64,000 bases of DNA, taken from NCBI RefSeq assembly GCF_029867415.1, contig NW_026706183.1, positions 124,001-188,000 on the forward strand. Direction: 5' to 3'. The DNA is from Vicia villosa. Lineage: Eukaryota; Streptophyta; Magnoliopsida; Fabales; Fabaceae. The notes beneath the pieces are model-generated. The model saw only the letters and a list, made by a program, of their open reading frames with translations. It had not been told where the DNA came from and did no database searches. The position numbers were made by a program, and so were the translations under genes. Positions 55,821 to 64,000 of the stretch are shown piece by piece (within the stretch, counting starts at the first letter, position 1; every line of letters starts with the position of its first letter).

Positions 55821-57929
55821 TGTAACACCCCACTTTCCCACCTCGAATATATATAATTTATAAATACATGAAAAATCAGAGTAATACGAGTAGGATGTCA
55901 CATCTACTAAAAATCCATAAAACATCACTTTATTAATAAGTTTTCATTAAAGTAAATCCAAATATCGCAGCGGAAATTAAAACGGCTTATTAGTTCTCAT
56001 GGCACTACGACCTCAACGAATAAATCATCTCCACTAAACAGGTGGTCCAACAATAAAGTTAAAATCAAGATACGTAACAATTAACAAATAACTGAAAGGG
56101 AATCAAAAACATAACGCATCCCAAAACTCCCGTGTTACGTATCAGAGCGACTCCTAAGACTCGATCAGGTAACACTCGAAATCCAAGCACTACTCTGGTA
56201 CCTGGTTATTTGTACTTCCGAGGAAGCACAGAAGCAACAACAGAAAAGGGATGAGAATTACATTCAATAAACATACGGTGAAATATCACATGCTAAGGAG
56301 TAGTATTTACACCACATACAAACAACAATCACAAACAGATTCTCAAACCATCAACAACACAACAACAACGATATATGACATTAGCAATCACTTGTGGGAA
56401 ATGCAATGCGACTATCAACACTACATGCATGTGGTACCAACAGAGCATAAGCCCTCAACAGTTGCCATTAATTTAGAGGAGATAACAAGGCATAAGCCTT
56501 CAACGATGCCAATCCAGGCCAACAACAGGGCATAAGCCCTCAACGACATATGTATGCAATATGGACATCAAATCAACATAATTCAACAACACAAGGCATC
56601 AGCCTTCAACTCATTGCCCTTTAGGCTATCAACTTGTTCAGCAACACGCAACTATGATTTCATTTTCTTATAGTCAACATTCACAACAATCAACATAAAT
56701 CTTATTACAACATTCTATGTTCAAATGTATAACTTTCATAGTCTCCCTATACCTACTAAAGTCTTACTAATTAAGAGAATTCGAAAGGGTACTCGTTATA
56801 CTCAAGAATCGGAAGAAAATCACAAAAATGGGAAATTCTGCACACTAGCCTGACCATACGCGTACAGCTACCCCATACGCGTATGCCCCTTTGCCCAAAC
56901 GCGTACCACCAGAACCAGATTTGCACTAAAATTCCTCCCATACGCGTATCACATTCCCATACGCGTATGGTCTCCCTTCCATACGCGTACCATACGCGTT
57001 CCACCAGAATAGTTGCTCTGTGTTGGGACAGGGTTGCATACTGTACGCGCATAGCCCCTGGGCTTGTCCCTCATACGCGTATGGCCCCAATCCATACGCG
57101 TATCATACGCAAACTGACAGCAATTTAGTTTTTCCAGATCTGCACTCGCACCAGTTCGTTCTCACTTGTTTTCATCACTTCCAGTCTGCGATTTTAAGCC
57201 TAAAACAACATATTTTCACCTATTAACTCATACCTTTTATCTAGATTCATTAACCTATTATTTTACATCCAGTTTTACATGATAATAACTCAAATTCTAC
57301 TCATCAAGTTGGACAGTTGTACATTCAGATTCAGTTTCCCTTATAAACATAACATTAACTCAACTAACATCCAAATCCTCATCATAAATCATCAATTCAA
57401 ACCAGAATTTCGTCCAGAAATCATATAGTATCATTAGTCAAGAAGAACAATATACCAATCAAACCAATTCACACATCAAGAAAGAAATCAAACTTATCAA
57501 TTATGAAACCTAAAGAGGGGAAGGAACCCTCACTACCCTCTCATGCTTAAGTCACCATTTAAAGAACCCATTCTCCCCCCTTACCTTGGATTGAAGCTTG
57601 ATTTTCCTCAACAATGGTGGAGTTCCTCTACCTGTTTCCCTAGCCTCTTCTCTGAATTTCACGTTCTTCATTAATGTTCACTAATCTCCCTTTTTCCTCT
57701 TAGTTCCTTATTATTTTTATTAAAGCATACTAATTATTAAATTGCTAATGGGCTTAGTACACACCCCTTAACTACTAATTATACACTAAGTCTAACTTAA
57801 TTAAATCACCCTATTATTATATTATAGTTAAATTAACAAAATTAATATAATAATAACAAAACACCAATTTAAGCACCAAATACACCAATAAATAAGTAAT
57901 AAAATAAATATCGAAATCAGGGCGTTACA
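55821..57929 (-). repeat. Tekay 5' LTR (2109 bp)
   Basis: Same termini as the partner LTR. It retains the segment at 57581-57676 (around CTTACCTTGGATTGAAGC) that the 3' LTR has lost. Contains the second ACGCGT array. Confidence 0.95.
56854..57113. repeat. ATACGCGTAT palindrome array in the 5' LTR
   Basis: Nine ACGCGT cores in about 245 bp, in the same order as the partner array but with one fewer near 56900 and one more intact near 56980 and 57096. Decayed sites include TACGCGCAT near 57044. Confidence 0.93.
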
Positions 57930-58335
57930 TCTCCTACATCTTTCCATCAGGGGAAAATTACTAGACCACAAAAGGCTCAAGCGAGACAAAGCCAGCGAGG
58001 TGATGGCTACCTATTTGGGAGCTGACATCAGAGGTGCTCGTGCTAGACTTAAATTCTTGGAAGAAATTTATAAATATCACCTACAAATGGTTGTGGATAC
58101 CAAAGGTAATGATATGCTGGTCGAGTACCAATGGCAGTATACATTGAGATGTTACCTTTTGTTCCTATTTGACACGTCCACATTTATGGACAAAAGTGCA
58201 ACGCACATTAATGTGGTCTACCTGAAATACTTCATCGGCTTAACACCAATTCACAAGTACAACCGGGGGCCGCCTCTTTGGTCTACCTGTACTCAAAGTT
58301 GGACGAAGGTTGTCTTTGGAAGACAAAGAAATTGA
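57930..58335 (+). pseudogene. Plant mobile domain (MAIN-like) gene, 3' half after the Tekay element
   Basis: Directly after the LTR the frame reads LLHLSIRGKLLDHKR, continues through VMATYLGADIRGARARLKFL and LRCYLLFLFDTSTFMDKSAT, and stops at 58333. These are consecutive PMD motifs that follow ITLDDVS at 49288. Omitting the element puts the two halves in the same frame (DDVSY-LLHLSIRG). The downstream half of the domain degrades (GPPLWSTCTQSW) and no further PMD sequence was found, so the gene was probably already truncated. Confidence 0.8.
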
Positions 58336-60217
58336 CAGGAAATTGCGAACTGCTTACAGTAATTTATTGTTATTAATATTTTCATAACTCTTAAAAATTG
58401 CTACTCTCGTTGAAGGAGCATAAAGCTATGATTTAGAGCTCGTCATTCTTCATTTGAATTTCTAATTAACATGCTTGTTCAAGTTTGTGTTTTTTAAGAA
58501 CTCCTTTTTAAAATTGAAAAAGAAAAAGGAATGGAGATTAGAGAAATTGGATGAAGGTTTAAGAGGAATTAAGAGTAGTGGTTGAGGATGTGTGTTATAT
58601 TGGGAAAATTATTTGTATTAACATTAAAGATGCTAAGAATGATAACATTCATATGATTACTAGTGTTTATGGTATAGAAAGAGATTCTGGTAGAAAAAGG
58701 TATATAGGGTGAAAATTGGGGGTATTAGGGTAATTATGTTGGTTAGGAGGTTGGATGTCTCTCACTCGAAGAGTTCCATCTCTATTCGCTCCCAGACGGC
58801 TCTAGGACGGTAGTATGAGTCCTCTCGAATGCAACCTTCTGGAAGGTGTTTCTACGAGATGGTGCATTGTGGAGGCTTTTTTCAAGGCATTGTAGTCTTC
58901 CTTCGAATGTGTTTGAATTTTGTGTAGAACGATGTTGTACAACATTTCGTTAGCATGCACCTTGCACTCCGAGGTTTGTTTGCAACACCTGAAGTCCAAC
59001 AAGGCTTATGGTTGCATAAGTAGATGTGGAACAAGAAGATTGATTAGAGTAACTTGAATAGATTTGGCTATATGTGGAGCCTAGATTAGATATGGATGCA
59101 ACGAAATCGGTGCTCCATGATTCACGATGCCTTCCAGAGGAGTATATGTTGTTGATTGATGTTATTAGAGTAGCAGTGACAGCTTCACGTGTAACAAAGG
59201 CTTCGTGTACGGTTGAGAACCAAGTAGCTTTAGACTCATCCATCACTTGAAGTCATAGGTACTTAAGATCTGGAAATTCGACAAGTCATAATTGAGGTGA
59301 TGCTTGATTGAATCGAAACGCGATGGATCTTTGAGTTTTAATCAGAATCTTGTTGATTCGGTGACCTGATGAGGTTGTGGGCTAATGATTCGGAGAGTAA
59401 ACGTGAAATTGTGAAAATCGTATGATTCATAAGTCGACTCCAACAAACAGCACCACTGTTCTGTTCTAGAACCAGAAATAAGTTGAGAAGCGGTGGTGAT
59501 GGTGGATCAAAGCTTCTGATGCGGTGGAGTGGATGAACGTACAAAGTTAGCACCCAAATGCTCAAGTCAGTATGTGAGGAAGAAGAGTGAAGTGAATTTG
59601 GATTTGAAACTTGTTACCTCAATTTGGCGCCTTTTCTATATATCGAGAGAGGGAAATAACGAACTTGTTATTTATTAGAAATGAATTGTGGAGAGTCGTT
59701 GGATGTGAATGCAGTTGAGATCCTTTACAATCATCAGGATGACAACTCTTTATGTATATTTTCCTCTAAAAACACGCACATCGGGTTGGGTATTACGAGT
59801 ATAAGTGCCATTTTGAGATGTTAACGCATAATAGCCATGGGAATGGAATTTTTCTCATCTTCCTTCTTGAGTATAGGATGCCTATGATTGTGGGATATGA
59901 ATTTCCAAGGAACAATTTATTGCTGGAAATAGTTTTTGGATCCTTCTTCCAAACATGGAAATAAATATTATCAAGAAATTCACTTTGTTCAAGGAAACAA
60001 ACGCCCCCGAGTTTGAACAACCAATTTTGTGTCTAATAACTATCCTAGTTTTTTTTAGGTCTCTCTATGTATAACTTTTGTAATGTATTAGAGACCTTGT
60101 TTGTTGAGTATCCACATGTATTCCTCCTCCTATTTGTTTTTGGTGTATAGTTATAGTGTACAGTGTACTGTATTATAAAAATGTTTTCTATCCGACACTT
60201 CAAATGCTTTTAACTAA
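58336..60217. other. Unassigned sequence with weak exon-like ORFs
   Basis: Minus-strand ORFs at 58802-59002, 58950-59246 and 59338-59565 have fairly balanced composition but overlap and match nothing I recognise. A TTTGGCGCC-containing leader-like segment near 59625 is followed by TATATATCGAG, so an old retrotransposon is possible. The remainder is AT-rich. Confidence 0.3.
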
Positions 60218-60250
60218 CTAATAACAAATTCGTGCATACACACGAGTTTT
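60218..60250 (-). mobile_element. Degenerate Helitron 3' terminus, same family as the one at 38328
   Basis: On the minus strand CTCGTGTGTATGCACGA, then ATTTGTTATTAG followed by T, parallels CTCGTGCGAATGCGCGG, then ATTTGTTACTAG at 38300-38328. The CTAG has become TTAG. The element would extend to the right through the AT-rich repeats; its 5' end was not found. Confidence 0.5.
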
Positions 60251-61080
60251 GAGTTGTTACGCGCATTTATTTATATAATATATTTATTTTAAATAGAAGA
60301 TTAAAAAATATATTTAGATTAATAATAAAAAAATTTGTATATAAAAATATTTAGGTCAATAATATAATTTTTTTTAATATACTATTTTTGGATAAAAATA
60401 TTTGATCATAAATATCATTTCTCGTATATAAAAGTATTTAGATCAATAATAAATTATCATTTATCGTATATAAAAATATTTAGAGCAATAATAAATTTTT
60501 TTCGTATACAAATATTATTTTTGTTTAGGTATCATTTACAAAAAAATATTTGGATCAATAGTAAATTTTCATATATAAAAATATTTAGATTAACAATAAA
60601 TTTTTTTCGTATTCGAACCATAAATACTATTTTTCGTATATAAAAATATAGAGACCCATAATATAATTTTTTTCCGTATACAAATATTATTTTTGTTTAG
60701 ATATTATTTACAAAAAATATTTGAATCAATAGTAAATTTTTGTATATAAAAATATTTAAATCAATAATAAATTTTTTCTTGTATATTATTTTATAATCAT
60801 AAATATCATTTTCTTACATAAAAATATATAAATCAATATTAAAATTTTTTTGTATACAAATATTATTTTTTATTTAAACAAAATTATAATCTATATTATT
60901 AAAAATATATTTAGAGATGAAAAAATTATTATATTTAAATGAATAAAAATGATTGGATCAAATTTAAGTGAAAGAGAGAAGGAAGAGGAATTAGAGACAA
61001 AGAGAGAGAAATTTAAGTGAAAATGATGTGGATTAAATTTTATAAATAAAAAAAAATGAATATTTTAATAATAAAAAGTT
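60251..61080. repeat. AT-rich degenerate tandem repeats
   Basis: A word like CGTATATAAAAATATTTAGA, then TCAATAATAAATTTTT, recurs at least eight times with irregular spacing of roughly 50-70 bp (for example near 60335, 60425, 60470, 60570 and 60640). A related word occurs at 20860-21090. No coding content. Confidence 0.65.
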
Positions 61081-61329
61081 TCTGTTTCATGTAAAAAACA
61101 ATAAAAAAGTAAAAAGAGATAAGTGTTGATAAATTAGATTGGGTAAAATTAGAATTTCCAGAACATCTAAGAGATAAATAAAAACAGACCATCCTTCGAG
61201 AAACAATTTCGACCAATAGTTTGTCCCAAATTTTTGCCCAATCAGTCTATTATTAACCAAGTTTACCATCCAACAGCTTGAGGTGCAATTGACAATTCCA
61301 TTTAAGAAATCCTATTCAACCACAACAGT

Positions 61330-63102
61330 TTAATTGGCACGGCTTCTAAACACATCAAGACCCATCTCTGTAGGATCAGTTGCTTGCAACTCAATTTGAA
61401 TCCCATCAAGCTCCCTCTTGAACCTTTCTTTGGAGCTTGCATAAATCATCTTGCTCCTTACTCTAGAAGTGTCAGGGCACCTTCAAACAAAAGCAACAAA
61501 ATCATATACTTGGGTTAAAATCAATCTTAAAAAAATGGAATATCCAAACTTAAAAGTTAACTGTTGCTTCAAGAAACAAAAAGTTGAGATTACCAAGCTA
61601 TGAAAAAAATTCTGCTTTTCTGGCAATTCTCCTCAGTAACAAAATCAAAATCATAAACAGCATATCGACACTCATCAGCAGGAAGATTGGAAGTGAAATC
61701 ATCATAGCCATTTGCAGGCTCGCCAAGCTTGTCAACAACAACTTGCTTCTGCTTCTCCTCAATCTTATAAATGATATACCTGTAGGTCCTCTTCGCCTTA
61801 AGCTCCAAAAACTTTAATTTGCATTCATCATTCACTGCCATGCCTGATGCTGCGTTCGCCTGTAAAATTTCATAAACATCCCATATATCAACACGGAGCT
61901 GGTAAGAACACAAGGATATTTCTCCATATACACTTGTAATGGGACAAATAAGTAGATTAACAACCCCATTATGGGGTTACCTTTTTGTTATACGACATTA
62001 ACAATCAAGAACAAAAATCAAGTCTTGTTCCAATTACACATATCAAACCTAATTTGAAGATCATTTGATTGAAATTGTACTATCCTAATCTAAAACTCAA
62101 TAGACAAATATAACTATGTAGATCACTGATCAAAATCAGATGACTGAGATCTTTCCGACATCACTATTTGATGGCAAGAAATTCATTCTCTTATCAACAT
62201 ATGCAATTGACCCGTCTTTGTTTGGATTGATGGAATCGAATGGCGCGGGGCAGAATGAAATGATATTCCATTGTTTAGATCAGTTAAAATCAGATGGAGT
62301 GGAGCAGACTGGAGTGGTAATGTGGTATGAATTTCACTTCATTCCATCACTTACCACATATTTCTTCCCCTCCGATTTGGGCTCCATTCCACTCCATTTC
62401 GCTATGTTGATTTCATGATATCCAAACATAGCGCTCTAACGTCGATCAATATTTTGCAGTCAGAATTTCGCAGCACATAAGTCAACTAATCCAAGCCGTT
62501 GGATAAAAATTAGACGGTTGACATTGTATTTTTGATAAATCAGTCTTAACCCAGATAGTTACTGCAGTGAAACCTAACTCAGAAAATCCATTTCTTTCAA
62601 AAATCAAATAAACCATAATCTATCGCAAATCACAATCACCACTACAGAACCAGCAGCCCAATCTGGTGGTTCAAACATAGTGCTGAATCCCTAGCACTTC
62701 TAATCAACCAAACAATTCACAAAACCAGATCTATCAATATAATCGAATTACTAGCAGTCAGCAAATCGCAAAGCTCGTCAATAATCCTAATGTTTCACAC
62801 TGTTAGGTTTTGATCATCAAATCGAGCCGGAATCCAAATCAGATTTGACAAAAACGGAATCAGAACCTTCCGAAAACAGTTGGAAAAAAACTAAGTAAAG
62901 AACACGGTGAGCAAAAATCACCGAAAAATTTCTATCAAAGCTGCAAATCAGTCGTTTTCGAAAGTTGCTTATTATCTGTTTGATGAAAATTCACAGCGAA
63001 GAAGAACAGTGAAGAAGAATAGTGAAGAAGAACAGCAAAGAAAAAAAAACGTAAAATAAAGAGAAAAAGAGCGCGAAGAGTGTGATGAAAATTACTAACC
63101 AT
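61330..63102 (-). CDS. ADF: Actin-depolymerizing factor (ADF/cofilin), three coding exons
   Basis: Exon 1 ends with the start codon itself (63102-63100), directly followed by a GTTAGT donor. Exon 2 is 61859-61594 (after an ACAG acceptor) and exon 3 is 61480-61330, ending in TAA. The protein is 139 residues, the usual plant ADF length. It starts [20 protein letters not shown], with Ser6, the site phosphorylated in plant ADFs. It then carries [44 protein letters not shown] and [17 protein letters not shown], the long actin-binding helix. ADFs sever and depolymerise F-actin in the cytoplasm. A first intron right after the ATG is the conserved arrangement in this family. Intron 1 is 1240 bp, intron 2 is 113 bp. 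All splice sites are canonical and no lesion was seen. Confidence 0.95.
62215..62437. mobile_element. Possible MITE inside ADF intron 1
   Basis: TGTTTGGATTGATGGAATCG at the left and, in reverse, TGTTTGGATATCATGAAATC at the right give imperfect inverted ends. Inside are GGAGTGGAGCAGACTGGAG and its near-complement CCACTCCATTTCG. The sequence is more GC-rich than the intron around it. No clear target duplication was found. Confidence 0.4.
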
Positions 63103-63215
63103 TTTTTGGTTCTCAGCTTGAAAGGGCAAAAATGGAAAATAACCGTCTGGCGATGGTGGAGGAGGAGAGGTAGGAATTCGTGCAAGAAAGAAATGGAAGA
63201 AAAGAAATGATAATA
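63103..63215 (-). other. ADF 5' untranslated region (approximate)
   Basis: A pyrimidine-rich leader on the minus strand lies between the TATA box and the ATG. The transcription start is estimated from the TATA position only. Confidence 0.5.
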
Positions 63216-63240
63216 TGGTTTTGGTTGGGTGGGAGAAATT

Positions 63241-63252
63241 GAAATATATAGG
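63241..63252 (-). promoter_or_regulatory. TATA box of the ADF gene
   Basis: Minus-strand CCTATATATTTC lies about 140 bp upstream of the ATG and about 30 bp upstream of the estimated transcription start. It is the only good TATA match in the area. Confidence 0.65.
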
Positions 63253-63259
63253 GAAAAAA

Positions 63260-64000
63260 GAATGTGTGAAATTGCGAATAGCGGAAATGGGAGAATAACC
63301 AGTGCCACCTGTCGTGCAATGCGTGTGAAATTTGTAGTGACGCTGCTTTTTGAATTTTGATGTTGCTTATGCTTTTCGACTTGGATTGAATGAATCTGTC
63401 GGCTTCGTTTTTGTGCGTCACATAACGGCATCAACTTTTTTGGGGATTGATTCCAATGATCTAGAACCATACATATATCTTTCATTTTCCTTTCAAACTA
63501 GTAATTCGTTCAATCACTTTTATAATAAGTTGTACAGTACACCATCAATTTAATCCGAATAAACGACCTATATGCGCCCGTTTGTTTTGGCTTTTTTTAA
63601 AAAATGATTTTTATAGTATTATGAAATTTTGTGAAAAAAATTTTTACAAAGAAACTTTCTATAAAAGCTTCAAATAAAATTTTTGTTTGAATAGTTATTC
63701 TTAAAATGTGATTTTAGGTATTTCATCTGCTTATAGAAAAAAAATTGGATATCAAAATTTCAAAAAATCACTTAATTTTGAAGCTATTTCAAATAGATTT
63801 TCATAAAAATCATTTTTGAAATACAACTTTTTGAAAAAATTATGATTTTGACTAAATTTTGGTCTTCAACTATGTATGCTTATGTTATAAGATGTCAAAA
63901 CTAATGTTTCATTTTAGAAAAAACGAATATAAAAAAACTTGTAATATATTGAAAAACGATTTTACAAAATCTATTTTAAAAAATACAAAGAAAAAATTCA
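63260..64000. other. Upstream region of the ADF gene and AT-rich DNA
   Basis: The first few hundred bases are likely ADF promoter. From about 63575 the sequence starts GCCCGTTTGTTTTGGC and becomes poly-A/T rich with self-complementary AAAATCATTTT words, which may be the edge of another transposon. No gene is supported. Confidence 0.4.

Larger units (their letters stand above)
49289..57929 (-). mobile_element. Complete Tekay/Del-type chromovirus (Ty3/gypsy), coding-defective
   Basis: Two LTRs (49289-51312 and 55821-57929), a tRNA-Met primer site at 55807-55818, a polypurine tract at 51313-51326 and gag-pol on the minus strand give a structurally complete element of 8641 bp. The C-terminal chromodomain-like region and LTR ends place it with Tekay/Del chromoviruses. 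LTRs are similar, apart from two indels and scattered substitutions (a few percent by eye), indicating a fairly recent insertion. It splits a PMD gene. No 5-bp target duplication is visible: the left flank ends TCATA and the right flank starts TCTCC. Confidence 0.93.

Noticed and set aside
62991..63485. 164-codon minus-strand ORF over the ADF leader and promoter
   Set aside because: It covers the TATA box, 5' UTR and exon 1/intron 1 junction of the ADF gene, and its sequence is low complexity.

Overview
The window looks like a piece of a repeat-rich legume chromosome, probably from the inverted-repeat-lacking clade (Medicago, Trifolium, Pisum and relatives). The evidence is an Ogre-type LTR of about 4.4 kb with minisatellites in the element's 3' untranslated region, Tekay/Del chromovirus LTRs bounded by TGTAACACCC and GGGCGTTACA, several plant-mobile-domain (PMD) sequences, and introns with plant-type splice sites. 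It begins exactly at a HindIII site (AAGCTT), as a BAC insert end would. This is inference; no species marker was seen. No rRNA, tRNA or CRISPR locus was found.

Two host genes appear intact. One is an intronless P-class pentatricopeptide (PPR) gene at 38549-40819, very close to the Arabidopsis chloroplast protein MEE40/At3g53700. The other is a three-exon actin-depolymerizing factor (ADF) gene on the minus strand at 61330-63102, with the classic first exon that ends at the ATG. Almost everything else is mobile DNA or broken gene fragments.

Layout from left to right. 1-8094: 3' end of an Ogre element (minisatellite-rich 3' region, then 3' LTR) inserted into an antisense PMD ORF (8095-9059) that itself lies beside the LTR of an older Tat-like element (9534 to about 10340). 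10360-13960: two chromovirus-type LTR fragments and a long alternating pyrimidine-purine microsatellite. 14700-15030: tail of a hAT transposase. 15030-23400: very AT-rich DNA with a Helitron 3' end at 19633, a 694-bp near-perfect tandem duplication, a 39-bp minisatellite and several short duplications. 23410-28445: a dead L1-type LINE on the minus strand. 30360-34470: gene fragments (an OEP61/TPR7-like fragment with its intron, and unidentified exons) plus a repeat with a striking palindrome array. 34984-38328: a probable Helitron that captured pieces of a kinase, a serine carboxypeptidase and a LEUNIG-like co-repressor, ending about 220 bp before the PPR start codon. 42594-47523: a degenerate Ty1/copia element. 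48638-58335: a second PMD gene split by a complete but coding-defective Tekay chromovirus (49289-57929). 60218: a second Helitron 3' end, on the minus strand.

The most unusual signal is that at least four different repeats carry dense arrays of short palindromes. Each has its own word (about ACAATCGATTGT, GGGAACCGGTTCCC, AGATGCATCT and ATACGCGTAT), and two of the arrays sit at the equivalent place in related chromovirus LTRs. The other main signals are the gene-capturing Helitron next to a functional PPR gene, and the repeated use of PMD genes as retrotransposon insertion sites.
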